Below, one piece after another: positions 18,099 to 26,951 of a DNA stretch of 64,000 bases. The notes under the pieces were generated by a model, which did no database searches, was not told the DNA's origin, and worked only from the letters and a program-made list of their open reading frames with translations. Position numbers and translations under genes: made by a program. The stretch spans positions 85,409 through 149,408 of the forward strand of contig NZ_JARXVD010000016.1 of assembly GCF_029892685.1 (NCBI RefSeq), in the 5' to 3' direction. Origin of the DNA: Mycobacterium sp. OTB74 (GTDB lineage: Bacteria > Actinomycetota > Actinomycetes > Mycobacteriales > Mycobacteriaceae). Position 1 is the stretch's first letter; every line of letters starts with the position of its first letter.

Positions 18099-19367
18099 AT
18101 GACCAGTTTCGAGGACATCGACTACTTCACCGACCCGTCGCTGGTGCCCGACCCACACCCATATCTGGACTATCTGCGTGCGCAAGGATCGGTGACGGCG
18201 GTACCGCATCACGGCGTGATTGCGGTCACCGGATACGACGAAGTGCTCGCCCTGTACCGTGACACCGAATCCTTCTCCAGCTGTATCGCCGTCGGAGGCC
18301 CGTTCCCTCCGTTGCCTTTTGAGCCGGAAGGCGACTGCATCGACGACCAGATCGCCGCGCACCGCGCCCAGTTTCCGCTCTTCGAGCATATGGTCACGAT
18401 GGACCCGCCCGACCACACCCGAGCCCGGTCGATTCTGAGCCGGCTACTGACCCCCCGCCGCCTCAAAGAAAACGAGGACTTCATGTGGCGGCTGGCCGAC
18501 AGCCAGCTCGACGAATTCCTCAACGACGGCCACTGCGAGTTCCTGGACGCCTTCGCCAAACCGTACTCGATGCTGGTCATTGCCGACCTGCTCGGAGTTC
18601 CCGAATCCGATCACCGAGAATTCCGAAAGGCGCTCGCCCACAGTCATCTTGCGGGAACCATCGACCACGAACCGGCGCCGACCAACCCGCTGGAATTCCT
18701 CGACGAGAAGTTCAGCGCGTACATCGAAGACCGGCGACGCGAGCCCCGCGATGACGTGCTCACCGACCTGGCCACCGCCACCTACAGCGATGGCACGCTG
18801 CCGGATGTCGTTGAGGTGGTGCGCACCGCGACCTTCCTGTTCGGCGCCGGGCAGGAAACCACCGCCAAATTGCTCAGCGCCGCATTGCGATTCCTGTGCG
18901 ACGAGCCCGACCTGCAAGCCCAGTTGCGGGCCGATCGCAGCCTCATTCCGACGTTCGTCGAAGAAACACTGCGGATGGAGGCGCCAGTGAAATCAGCGTT
19001 TCGCCTTGCCCGCAAGAACACCACACTGGGCGGGGTGCCCATCCCTGTGGGCACCACCGTCATGTTGTCACCGGGTGCGGCCAACCGCGACCCCGACCGC
19101 TTCGAATGCCCGCACGAATTCCGGTTGGACCGCAAGAACGTTCGTGAACACGTGGCCTTCTCGCGTGGCATCCACTCCTGCCCCGGGGCACCGTTGGCCC
19201 GCGTGGAAGGGCGCGTGGCGTTGGAGCGGATCTTGGACCGGATGGCGGAAATCTCGGTCGACGAAGCGCACCACGGGCCAGCCGCCGACCGCCGCTACAC
19301 CTACGAACCGACGTACATCCTGCGCGGCTTGAGCGACCTGCACCTGACATTCACGCCCGTGCAGTGA
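18099..19367 (+). CDS. Cytochrome P450
   Basis: A 422-residue P450 with the I-helix motif GAGQETT (acid-alcohol pair intact), ExxR in EETLR, and the heme loop FSRGIHSCPG (Cys about 361). The ATG at 18099 is preceded by GAAAGG. It belongs to the soluble bacterial class that needs a ferredoxin and reductase, which are not nearby. The substrate is unknown. It lies downstream of a terminator and so probably has its own promoter in 18017-18098. The secreted-protein gene begins four bases after its stop. Confidence 0.9.
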   Translation: MTSFEDIDYFTDPSLVPDPHPYLDYLRAQGSVTAVPHHGVIAVTGYDEVLALYRDTESFSSCIAVGGPFPPLPFEPEGDCIDDQIAAHRAQFPLFEHMVTMDPPDHTRARSILSRLLTPRRLKENEDFMWRLADSQLDEFLNDGHCEFLDAFAKPYSMLVIADLLGVPESDHREFRKALAHSHLAGTIDHEPAPTNPLEFLDEKFSAYIEDRRREPRDDVLTDLATATYSDGTLPDVVEVVRTATFLFGAGQETTAKLLSAALRFLCDEPDLQAQLRADRSLIPTFVEETLRMEAPVKSAFRLARKNTTLGGVPIPVGTTVMLSPGAANRDPDRFECPHEFRLDRKNVREHVAFSRGIHSCPGAPLARVEGRVALERILDRMAEISVDEAHHGPAADRRYTYEPTYILRGLSDLHLTFTPVQ

Positions 19368-19371
19368 CCCC

Positions 19372-19929
19372 GTGAACCACCGTGCCCCCTCACCACCCGC
19401 GCCGGGAACCGCCCCGGCGCGGGTGGGTGCGGCAGGTCTGACGGTGGTGATCGCGTTGGTCGCCAGTCCGCTCGGCCATGCCGATCCCGGAGACCAGGCC
19501 TGGGCACTCAACGGCGTGTATGCGGTGCAATCCAACGGCCAGTGGGCACGCACCAACGAGGTCTACCACGACGAAGCCATCGTGCGCAGCACCTGGACCA
19601 TCGCCAGCCACTGCAGCAACGCCACGACCTGTTCAGGGACGGTGCACAGCGATCAGGGCTGGGTGGCCGACATCACCTCGGGCAGCGGAGAATACGTCGT
19701 CAAGCACGAAGTTCCCAATTGGGAGCCCTGCCCCGACGGGACCGCGGGCATCGGGCACCAGGTCTTCCGGTTCTATCCCGTGGACGACGTAGGAATGGTC
19801 CGCATCGGATCGCCCGTCCTGGCCGGCGTTGATGTCACCACCGGCAACAGCGGAAGCTGCGCCATCAACAAAGACCTGCAGATCGAACTGCCGCTGCGTC
19901 TAGAAAAAATTAACTCAACACACGATTAG
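19372..19929 (+). CDS. Secreted protein, paralogue of the mce-linked secreted protein
   Basis: A 185-residue protein starting with GTG. The N-terminal signal/hydrophobic segment (TVVIALVASPLGHADPG, about residues 22-42) predicts export. The mature part has ALNGVYAVQSNGQWARTNE, VRSTWTIASHC, CSGTVHSDQGW, PNWEPCPDGT and SGSCAIN; its cysteines could form disulphides. The same motif series occurs in 32538-33107, which is coupled to mceF, so the two are paralogues. The function of this mycobacterial secreted family is not known to me. It is probably cotranscribed with the preceding P450. Confidence 0.8.
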   Translation: MNHRAPSPPAPGTAPARVGAAGLTVVIALVASPLGHADPGDQAWALNGVYAVQSNGQWARTNEVYHDEAIVRSTWTIASHCSNATTCSGTVHSDQGWVADITSGSGEYVVKHEVPNWEPCPDGTAGIGHQVFRFYPVDDVGMVRIGSPVLAGVDVTTGNSGSCAINKDLQIELPLRLEKINSTHD

Positions 19930-19993
19930 CCCTGCAGCACAGTCCTATTCACCAGAGCACACCGCTCATGACCACACCGAGAAAGTGAAGACC

Positions 19994-20392
19994 ATGCCTC
20001 ATGCCAAACCCGAGGATCTGCCCAACGGGCGGTGGCCCGCGGCCGCTGACCGCTTCCGGTCGGCACATTGGGGAGATCTCGAAGTCGGTTACACCACGAC
20101 CGATCACGCATTGGATTGCACAGATATCAACAAGATTGGCGGTCTGCCGGGTGGACTGTGCCCGTGTCCACACTACGGCTACATTTTCGAAGGCTCAATT
20201 CGCGCTACCTACCCCGGCACCGACTGGCCCGACGACATCGTCGGGCCCGGAGAGGTGTATTTTTTCCCGGCCGGGCATGTCCTGATCTACCCGGGACCCA
20301 CCAAACACCTCGAATTCAATCCAGCATTCGCGTTGAAGCAATGCATGGACGCGATGCAGCGCGTCGCCGACCTGCGCTCGCCGAGCGTATAG
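19994..20392 (+). CDS. Cupin-like protein
   Basis: A 132-residue small protein with a cupin-type core: PHYGYIFEGSIRATYP, then VGPGEVYFFPAGHVLIYPG and a final HLEFNP strand. Some of the usual metal ligands are replaced, so it may not be a metal enzyme. The start is uncertain between GTG at 19985 and ATG at 19994. It lies 64 bases after the secreted-protein gene, is convergent with the PE-PPE gene, and probably ends the P450 operon. No specific role can be read. Confidence 0.6.
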   Translation: MPHAKPEDLPNGRWPAAADRFRSAHWGDLEVGYTTTDHALDCTDINKIGGLPGGLCPCPHYGYIFEGSIRATYPGTDWPDDIVGPGEVYFFPAGHVLIYPGPTKHLEFNPAFALKQCMDAMQRVADLRSPSV

Positions 20393-20418
20393 GCGCACTC
20401 CCACCGGCGCGCTGGCAC

Positions 20419-21975
20419 TCAGTGTGACTTTGTCGAGCGCCGTGACTGTGATGAACTGCCCTTTTTGCCAGCCTTTTTGGCGTTCGCTGACTGGGAGTGA
20501 GAGTCGCTGACCTGCGCTGCAGTCGTGCTGGCCGTGGCAGTATGTGAGGCCGACGATCGGCCATTGTCGGCATGACGGGCCACGGCAGGATCAGGTGATG
20601 GCGCCGACGGTGACGGGTGCGTCGCTCGCGCGGCCTGCGCGGTGGTGCTCGCCAGGGACGTCGCGGACGTCGGCGCCGCCGCGGCCTTCTGCGGGAAGGC
20701 GAATGTTCGCTCGGCCCAGGCGGTCAGCGGAAACAGCGTGGCGTCCAACACGGCATTCAGTAGCCGCGGGATACCCGTGGCGTTGATAACGCTGTCGACG
20801 ACATTGGCCACGACGCCTTCGACATGGTCAAACGCCCAAATGGGGTTGAAGACGGTGTTCAGCGTCGAGACGAGCGTGCGGTACGGGGCGCCAATCGCTG
20901 CGGCCACCTGGCTTTGCGCCGTGGCCAGCGCGCCGGTCAGTTGGGTGTAACCGGGCAGTTTCAGCCCAAGAAGCGACGCGGCGTTCTGCGCGCCTTGCAC
21001 GACCGCGTTGGCCAATTCGATGGCAAAGGTGATCGGGTCGGTGATCGGAATCAGTTGCGCCGGTTCAGGAACCCAGAACGGGGTGGCGCGGTCGTAGCCG
21101 GCCTCCACCAGCACACTGAGAACAGGCTGGACGATATTGAGTACCGACTGCGGGATGCCCAGCCGCTGCAGCGGCTCGAGCAGCGGCAGGGTCGTTGTCG
21201 GAATGAAGTAGTACGTGGTGTCCCCGTGCTGCTGCGCGGTGGTACCTGCGACATAGTTCGGGCTGGACGGGTCCAGGCTGACCTCCTCGCCGTACAGCGC
21301 ATGTTCAAAGATGATGCCCAGCAGGGCATTAACATCTGACACCACGTCGATGGGATACTCAGGAGCATCAGATAGTCCGTCGTACCGGCGAGCAATATCC
21401 ACGGTCGCGATGCCGGTATCAGTCGGTTCTGCGCCGTTCATGGTGAAATCAAAGAACGGAATTGTCAGCCCGGACAGGCGCTCAGCGACACTGCCGTTGG
21501 GCCGTTCGCCGTCACCGATCTCCACAAAGGTGACCTGCGGAATCGGTTGCCCTGCGGCCTGCTGTTTGGCCAGCGCAATCTTCTCCAGATCGATGATGAC
21601 CGTGCTCTGGGAGTACCCGAAAATGACATACGGCTGACCTGGCGCGCTTGCAGCTTGCTGAGCCATGGCCTTTTGCAGCGCGACCAGGCCCTCGGTTATC
21701 GACTCATTGATGTCGATAACCTGTTCGGGAGTCGTGACCGGCACGCCGGTAAACGTGCCCCCGCCCAGAGCAGGCGAGACGAAATCATCGATCGCCGCCG
21801 TCACGAATCCCGGTGCCGGCGTGGAAAACGTGGTGCCATCCATCACGAGGACATTGGTCAACAGCTTGGGTGTCGTCGATGTTGTCGACGTGGCCACCAG
21901 CGCCGAGGTGCAACTCATCGCCACAGTCGCGACACAGGCCCGCGTGACTGATCCGCTCAATCGTCCTACAAACAT
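20419..21975 (-). CDS. PE-PPE-domain (alpha/beta serine hydrolase) protein without a PE domain
   Basis: A 518-residue secreted or cell-surface protein. The ATG at 21975 has a GGGGGG site five bases upstream; a longer frame would need TTG at 22035. An N-terminal hydrophobic signal (about residues 9-30) precedes the PE-PPE domain, with the nucleophile elbow IFGYSQS (Ser122) and FVEIGDGERPNG. PE-PPE domains have an alpha/beta hydrolase fold and act as esterases or cutinase-like enzymes. The usual PE N-terminus is absent, so it is not a PE protein proper. The C-terminus is a low-complexity Ala/Ser/Thr tail ending in a Lys/Ser-rich stretch, perhaps for cell-wall contact. Confidence 0.85.
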   Translation of the reverse strand: MFVGRLSGSVTRACVATVAMSCTSALVATSTTSTTPKLLTNVLVMDGTTFSTPAPGFVTAAIDDFVSPALGGGTFTGVPVTTPEQVIDINESITEGLVALQKAMAQQAASAPGQPYVIFGYSQSTVIIDLEKIALAKQQAAGQPIPQVTFVEIGDGERPNGSVAERLSGLTIPFFDFTMNGAEPTDTGIATVDIARRYDGLSDAPEYPIDVVSDVNALLGIIFEHALYGEEVSLDPSSPNYVAGTTAQQHGDTTYYFIPTTTLPLLEPLQRLGIPQSVLNIVQPVLSVLVEAGYDRATPFWVPEPAQLIPITDPITFAIELANAVVQGAQNAASLLGLKLPGYTQLTGALATAQSQVAAAIGAPYRTLVSTLNTVFNPIWAFDHVEGVVANVVDSVINATGIPRLLNAVLDATLFPLTAWAERTFAFPQKAAAAPTSATSLASTTAQAARATHPSPSAPSPDPAVARHADNGRSSASHTATASTTAAQVSDSHSQSANAKKAGKKGSSSQSRRSTKSH

Positions 21976-22079
21976 CGATGCCCCCCGTTGATCGGTCCCC
22001 AGCGGCCGTGTAGTCGTGCTATTGTAGCTGGTCAAACTAGATCATAGTTCTACATCGGGCGGCAGCAGTATTGCGATAA

Positions 22080-22568
22080 TTGTTCGTGAGGTTGCCTTGC
22101 ATCGGCCCGGACCCGGACAAGTCCACGTTCGTGCGCCGGCTTGGTGGCATGGGTCCGCGCACCACCTCTGCGGTGCGGGATTTCGCAAAAACGTTGGAAA
22201 GTGCCGCTTTTGATGTCGATATCGACTGGAAGCAGCCATCGCGGCCAACACGGCCGGTCAGTGTCACCGCAAGTGCCGCCCGGCACATGGCCGATGTCGT
22301 CGAACACGCCAACCTGAATGAACAGCCCGTTGTCATCACAGGCGAATATCTCACCGTGTCCGCGGTCAGCGCCTCGGTGATTCAACAAGACGACGGTGAT
22401 GCTGTCACGGTCAAGCTTGGCCACATCGACCCAAGTTAGACCCGCGGACTTGCCACCGGAGAACGGATCCGAGTCCAGGCCGTCATGAGAACTGAATCCA
22501 CCGCGGGCGGCAATACGAAAACTACTTACACGGCGCAGTCTTTCGAACGACTGGAGCCTCCGCAATAG
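22080..22568 (+). pseudogene. Unrecognised gene interrupted by an in-frame amber codon
   Basis: An open frame of 119 codons ends at TAG (22437-22439), but the same frame continues for 42 more codons to a second TAG (22566-22568). Protein-like sequence lies on both sides: PVVITGEYLTVSAVSASVI before, and RGLATGERIRVQAVMRTES then TYTAQSFERLEPP after. The segments read as one beta-rich domain, so the first TAG looks like a nonsense mutation. The 5' end is also unclear: the frame is closed by TAA at 22077 and only TTG or GTG starts are available. I do not recognise the family. Confidence 0.5.
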
Positions 22569-22729
22569 TTCACCGCACGGGTATGCAGCCGATCTTACGT
22601 TCTAAACTTCTGGTGTCGAATGGGTTTCGCCTTAAACTCTGTGCACCGATACAACTGTGGCGCACGAATACGGTCGATCGTCAGAGGTGACCGTCGGATG
22701 CCGAACACTGCATGGCCGATGATGTGTCC

Positions 22730-23659
22730 TCAGTTCTCCGCTAGCAGTTCGCGTAGTAGGTCTGTGGTGCGTTGTCTGGATTGGGTGCGCTGCGTTTTGT
22801 CGTGTCCGACGGCGATGGGTTGGGCCCCGATATCGGTGGCTCCCGCATCGAGCAATTCGCACAGCTGTCTTCGCACTGATGCTTCGGTGCCGACGATGGC
22901 GACGTCGGCCGGTGAGGTGCCGCCGCCGGTTTCGATAATGCGTTGGTAGTTGGGCATTCCCGCGTACATCCCCGCGGTGGCGTGGGTTGCCGAGCGGGCT
23001 TCTGCTTCGTCATCGTGGACAGCGACGGGCAGCCCGGCGACGATCCGCGGTGCAGGCCGGCCCGCGGCGGTCGCTGCCGCGTGGATCGCCGGCGCGATGT
23101 GGGTATCGATGGCCTTCGCCGATGCCATCCACAGCACGGTGCCGTCAGCGATGGCTCCGGCGATTCGCAGCATCCGGGGCGAGAGCGCCGACAGCAGAAC
23201 CTGCACCGGATTGGTGGGGACAGCGGCTCGGCCTGCGGTGTGCGCGCTCCAATCGCTGCCGGTGAAATCGACCTGTTCGCCGCGCAGTACCGCAGTGATG
23301 ATGGTGAGGTATTCCTCGGTATTGCGGCCCGGGTGATCGTAGGACAGTCCGTAAACGTCGTGGACCACTGCGGCATGCGAAGGCCCCAGGCCGAGGGTGA
23401 ATCCGGGCCGGCCCATGGCCTCGGCGGCCGCGGTGACCCGGTTGGCCTGCAGCAGCGGGTGACAAGGGTAGGTCTGCAGCACTGCGGTGCCCAGTTCGAT
23501 GGTCGAGGTTTCCCGCCCGGCAATTGCCATGGCGGTCAACGGATCTGCGGCAACATTGCTGGCGTACCACAGCGAGGTGAAACCCTGCTCCTCGGCGCTG
23601 CGGGCTTGGTTGACGATCGATTCCAGCGTCGACCCTCCACCGGTGAGACCGATGCGCAT
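22730..23659 (-). CDS. LLM-class (luciferase-like) F420-dependent oxidoreductase
   Basis: A 309-residue luciferase-like monooxygenase-fold protein of the F420 type (N5,N10-methylene-H4MPT reductase-like). It shows MRIGLTGGGSTLESIVNQAR, GFTSLWYASN and a GLGPSHAAVV phosphate-binding loop. In mycobacteria such proteins use F420 for hydride transfer and are not light-producing. The ATG overlaps the stop of the preceding carboxymuconolactone-decarboxylase-like gene (TGATG), so the SRPBCC, CMD and LLM genes form one minus-strand operon. The substrate is unknown. Confidence 0.88.
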   Translation of the reverse strand: MRIGLTGGGSTLESIVNQARSAEEQGFTSLWYASNVAADPLTAMAIAGRETSTIELGTAVLQTYPCHPLLQANRVTAAAEAMGRPGFTLGLGPSHAAVVHDVYGLSYDHPGRNTEEYLTIITAVLRGEQVDFTGSDWSAHTAGRAAVPTNPVQVLLSALSPRMLRIAGAIADGTVLWMASAKAIDTHIAPAIHAAATAAGRPAPRIVAGLPVAVHDDEAEARSATHATAGMYAGMPNYQRIIETGGGTSPADVAIVGTEASVRRQLCELLDAGATDIGAQPIAVGHDKTQRTQSRQRTTDLLRELLAEN

Positions 23660-24267
23660 CAGGGCTCCGTCGGGAACAGCTGCTGGTATCGGGCCATCAG
23701 GGCCGGGATGTCGTCGTCCATGGTGAGTTCGAACGATTTGAACAACCGCGCCAGGATGTCATAGCCGCCCGCGGTGAACACCAGGTCGAGTAGTTGGCGG
23801 GTATCGAATTCGGCGGCCAGCACCTGCCAGGTCGCGGCGCTGATGCCCCCGTCGAGGATCATTTCGTCGACCGAGCGCAGCAGTGCCGATTCGAACTCAC
23901 TCCACATCGGCGATTCCGGCCCGTAGGCGACCCGGCCTACCTCTTCATCGGTGATGCCTGCGTCGCGGGCCACGAAAAGGTGTTGGTACCACTCATAACT
24001 GGACTGGCGTACCGCGGCGACCCGCAGCACGACCAGCTCGCGCTGCCGCTCGGTCAGAGTGGTTCCGAGCAGCAGATGGCCGTTGAAGGTGAAGTAGGCG
24101 CGCGCTAGGTCGGGGTGGTGGGCCAGCGTTCCCAGAGTGTTGAGTGCTTTCGGCCGGTCTTTGGTGGGCAGTGGCTGATGCCGGGGATTAGGCGGGCGTA
24201 AAGCGGTCATCGCCGTGCGGAATTCGGCCGAGAATTCCTTGGGCGGCAGTGGATCTATACGTGCCAT
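23659..24267 (-). CDS. Carboxymuconolactone decarboxylase (AhpD-like) family protein
   Basis: A 202-residue CMD/AhpD-fold protein. The ATG at 24267 (MARIDPLPPKEF) is the likely start; upstream codons in frame look non-coding. Key parts are LGTLAHHPDLARAYFTFNGHLL, LTERQRELVVLRVA and a YEWYQHLFVARDAG helix where AhpD proteins carry CxxC; here there is no cysteine pair, which argues against peroxidase activity and for a lactone- or ring-acting role. Its first 94 bases are duplicated as a fragment at about 26391-26484. Confidence 0.85.
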   Translation of the reverse strand: MARIDPLPPKEFSAEFRTAMTALRPPNPRHQPLPTKDRPKALNTLGTLAHHPDLARAYFTFNGHLLLGTTLTERQRELVVLRVAAVRQSSYEWYQHLFVARDAGITDEEVGRVAYGPESPMWSEFESALLRSVDEMILDGGISAATWQVLAAEFDTRQLLDLVFTAGGYDILARLFKSFELTMDDDIPALMARYQQLFPTEP

Positions 24268-24362
24268 GGCTTTACAGAACCCTCGGTCTAGCACTGTTGG
24301 TCCAGTTTCGTTGTCGCACAGGGGCTGGGAAACCCACGAGAACGCTGCGCCACGCAAGTCGG

Positions 24363-24899
24363 TCAGCTTGAGTGGCGGGCGGCGGAGACAAGTCCGTCCA
24401 GCCACGCTTGGTGCCCGTTGAGCATCGGGTTCGGGCGCTGTGCCGCAAGCTCCCGGGCGGGGACGCCGATCTGCGATTCCTGCGTCAAGATCCGTACGCG
24501 GTCTTGTGGCAGATCTTCGATCAGCCAGGCATGTAAGACGTCGAGCAGTTCTTCGGGTGAATCGCCTTGTTCGGCTGTCCAGGACAGCCGGCCCGGTGCT
24601 CCGGAGTCTGGTGACTGGAATTCGATGACGTGAGCTACCAGCGGCGGGAAACCGAAGGTCGAGAAGCTGAAGTGCACGTCGTTGGCCAAGGTGGGCCCAT
24701 CGTCATTAGGAAAGGCGATATCAGAGACGTTGTCGTAGTAGGAGATCCAGGTTGAGGTATCGACGATATATCGCCAGATTTTGACTGCACTGAGACCCGC
24801 GACGATAACTTCGTTCGAGACGAAATTGTCGCGGGTGCCTGGAAGATACTTCGGTGGCCAGCTGATGGCGTGTTGAACGACTTGCTCATCGGAACTCAT
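24363..24899 (-). CDS. SRPBCC (START-like) domain protein
   Basis: A 178-residue protein of the SRPBCC/START-like fold, which encloses a hydrophobic ligand pocket. The ATG at 24899 has an AAAGGA site six or seven bases upstream; the longer frame above it is not supported. Visible features are VIVAGLSAVKIWRYIVDTSTW, DVHFSFSTFGFPPLV and a long C-terminal helix. It could be a lipid-binding protein, cyclase or hydrolase. It is the first gene of the operon with the CMD and LLM genes, separated from CMD by 95 bases. Confidence 0.8.
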   Translation of the reverse strand: MSSDEQVVQHAISWPPKYLPGTRDNFVSNEVIVAGLSAVKIWRYIVDTSTWISYYDNVSDIAFPNDDGPTLANDVHFSFSTFGFPPLVAHVIEFQSPDSGAPGRLSWTAEQGDSPEELLDVLHAWLIEDLPQDRVRILTQESQIGVPARELAAQRPNPMLNGHQAWLDGLVSAARHSS

Positions 24900-25283
24900 C
24901 TTGATTTCCTTTCCTAGTCCGGTCATCACGGTGGAAGAGTGGTCAGCATCAGAGCGGTCTTGGCCGGAAACTGGTGCCCGACCTAACAATATTGCTGACC
25001 CATCGGCCGACCTGCGGGATTCTGAGCGGTTCACATCGGCGGTCTTGATCGCCCTCCCGCGGAGCACACGAGCGTCGTCAGCAATCCCGCCGAAACCTCA
25101 ATTCAGGGCATCACGGCATGGCGCGAAGTTGGCAACCTGCACGTGTGTCCTCGCGTATGTGTGCGCACCGCAGCATGGCCTCATCGGTTACCACGGCTTT
25201 CTCGGTTGGACTGATGGTGAACGCTGAGTTTGCGACGCTGATGCGGTAGTCGTCGCAGTGCAGTGTCTGTAAAGGAGCGGCAT
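24900..25283. other. Intergenic region, no gene seen
   Basis: A 384-base gap between the divergent SRPBCC gene and the decayed amidohydrolase gene. No convincing ORF was seen on either strand. It should contain the SRPBCC promoter (minus) and the old promoter of the amidohydrolase; the AAAGGAG at 25271-25277 is a perfect ribosome binding site left in front of the broken gene. Confidence 0.5.
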
Positions 25284-25866
25284 ATGCATGACAAATGGGC
25301 GCTCGAGGAGCACTTCTCGACCGCAGAGAACAACAAGTTCTGGAACTCAGCCGGCGAATCAGCGCGCAATGGCAAGGTGCTAACCGAGTACGTCGAGGCG
25401 CGTCTGCTCGACGTAGACGACCGTCTCGACCTGATGGACTAGACGGGTATCGAGCGGGTGATCCTGTCACTGACTTCGCCGGGGATTCAGTCGGTCACCG
25501 ATGTCGAGGCCGCAGTCCGGCTGGCCCGCGACACCAACGATGCCCTGCGCCAGCAGTTCATCGACAAACGGCCCGATAGGTTCTCGATGTTCGCCTGCGT
25601 TGCCACCAGGACCCGGATCGTGCCGCCCTCGAACTGGAGCGCGCCGTTCGCGATCTGGGTGCAGTCGGCCTGATGATCAACGGCTACACCAACATTGGCG
25701 ACGACCAGACAGGTCGGTATCTCGACAACCCGACGTTTGCGCCGTTGTGGGCGAAAATCGCCGAACTCGACGTACCGCTCTACCTCCATCCCAGAGAGCC
25801 GCTGCCGAGCCAAACGCTCCTAATCCACGCACGACCAATAAAGTCAAGCGAGCACAGGGCGGCCTA
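25284..25866 (+). pseudogene. Decayed amidohydrolase (gamma-resorcylate decarboxylase-like)
   Basis: An ATG with an AAAGGAG site opens the frame MHDKWALEEHFST, the metal-binding start of the gamma-resorcylate decarboxylase/ACMSD-type group. An in-frame TAG at 25440-25442 follows LDVDDRLDLMD. The same frame resumes with GIERVILSLTSPGIQSV and RDTNDALRQQFIDKRPDRF. Near 25600 the frame shifts by one to DPDRAALELERAVRDLGAVG, then MINGYTN and LDVPLYLHPREPLP. Homology stops near 25810 and the C-terminal half is missing. This is one stop, one frameshift and a truncation, so the gene is dead. Confidence 0.8.
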
Positions 25867-25986
25867 ACTGACCTGCAGCTGATCCACACAGACGGGAAGG
25901 CAAACTATCGACAGCCCGACCACGGGCAATTACTGCACATCACACTGCTAATTCCCCGAGATCTACCGACTGACAGCTACCTTTTG

Positions 25987-26247
25987 TTAGTTCGTGTCCT
26001 TGTTTAACAAGCAGTGCACGTTTGTTAATCTTCGCTGCATCTCGCCGTCGTCGGCGGCACTGAGTTCACCGTCGAGTATCCGCAGACTATGTATCTTCGC
26101 CGCCATCTTCCGCGCGACCTCGACATCGTCGGAATGGGTGAGGCCAACGAGCGCCACCAACCCCTGGCCTTCCGGGCTGATCTGACCCACGGTCTGTCCG
26201 TCGACCGATACCCGCGCTGACGTCACTCGCTGCACCACCACCCGCAT
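25987..26247 (-). pseudogene. dtd: N-terminal fragment of D-aminoacyl-tRNA deacylase
   Basis: The frame starts MRVVVQRVTSARVSVDGQTV and continues ISPEGQGLVALVGLTHSDD and KMAAKIHSLRIL, the conserved first half of Dtd, which removes D-amino acids from tRNA. After about residue 65 homology is lost: the catalytic SQFTLYGD and the C-terminal NGPVT/GP motifs of the family are absent, and the frame ends in unrelated sequence. Dtd is about 145 residues, so less than half remains. A working copy may exist elsewhere. It lies among other fragments. Confidence 0.7.
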
Positions 26248-26379
26248 GTTCGCCGATGTTGCCACAGCGAAGCTGCGACATGGCTCGTCAAGAACACCAT
26301 CCGATGCAGCCAGACGTTCGAGGTTCGATCGGCACTCGCACGCGATCGGCCGACGCAGTATCGAAAACGCTCAATTCTG

Positions 26380-26487
26380 TCAGGCCGTCAGTGGCTGATG
26401 CCAGGGATTGGGCGGGTGCAAAGCGGCCATCGCTGTACCGAACTCAGCCGAGAATTCCTCGGGCGGCAACGGATCTATACGTGCCGC
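26380..26487 (-). pseudogene. Duplicated 5' fragment of the carboxymuconolactone-decarboxylase-like gene
   Basis: The reading RIDPLPPEEFSAEFGTAM then AALHPPNPWHQPL matches the first 33 residues of the CMD-like gene at 24267 (RIDPLPPKEFSAEF, ALRPPNPRHQPL). At DNA level about 94 bases (26391-26484 versus 24174-24267) align with scattered substitutions. The start Met is replaced by Ala and a stop follows straight after the match. It is a non-functional partial copy that has drifted. Confidence 0.8.
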
Positions 26488-26607
26488 GACTGCACTAGGA
26501 GTGATCGGCTGGTGATCAGCGGCGCCCATCATCAAGTTGGGGCGGTCACACCACGCAGCGACCAGGCTTTTGTTTGTCGACCGAGGTACCAAGATTGCTG
26601 TCCAGCG

Positions 26608-26694
26608 TCAGATATACATGCCGCCGTTGACGCCGATAACTTGGCCGGTGATGTAGGAAGCCCCTTCTGAGCAGAGGAAGGCGACTGCTGCGCG
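26608..26694 (-). pseudogene. C-terminal fragment of a short-chain dehydrogenase
   Basis: Read from 26694 down, one frame gives AVAFLCSEGASYITGQVIG then VNGGMYI and a TGA at 26608-26610. This is the typical last strand of a FabG-type SDR (…FLxSxxASYITGQxxxVNGG). Only about 28 codons remain. The sequence changes abruptly at about 26694 to the VOC-like fragment, so two unrelated genes are joined there. Confidence 0.7.
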
Positions 26695-26951
26695 TAGCCG
26701 CCCATGAACTCGATGGGCACGCCGCCCATGGTGCAGAAGAACAGGTTGACACCCGGTACATCACCGAACAGAACGGTGACGTCGCTCGCCATGGTGCGCG
26801 CTCGGTTCTGCACATCGTGGTAGTTGTCGGTCAGGAACGACAGTGCGGCAAGGCCTTCTGGCGCGACGTCACGCAGATGTTCGGGTACGTCGAGCACCTC
26901 GACCAGCCCCGCTTGGCCGCTACCGAGCATGGTCACGTCCGCGCCATCAGA
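26695..26951 (-). pseudogene. VOC-superfamily (glyoxalase-like) domain fragment
   Basis: A stretch of about 85 codons ending at the SDR junction. It reads GLVEVLDVPEHLRDVAPEG, LAALSFLTDNYHDVQNRAR and VPGVNLFFCTMGGVPIEFMG. The pattern resembles the second half of a VOC/glyoxalase domain (LSFxTDD…NRA, and …FxxDPDGxPIEF). The upstream part of the frame is not protein-like. The family call is tentative; that the fragment is coding in origin is more certain than its name. Confidence 0.45.

Noticed and set aside
22730..23659. Possible luciferase alpha or beta subunit to match luxC/luxE
   Set aside because: The sequence fits F420-dependent LLM oxidoreductases, and it is far from the lux operon; the same holds for 51329-52342.
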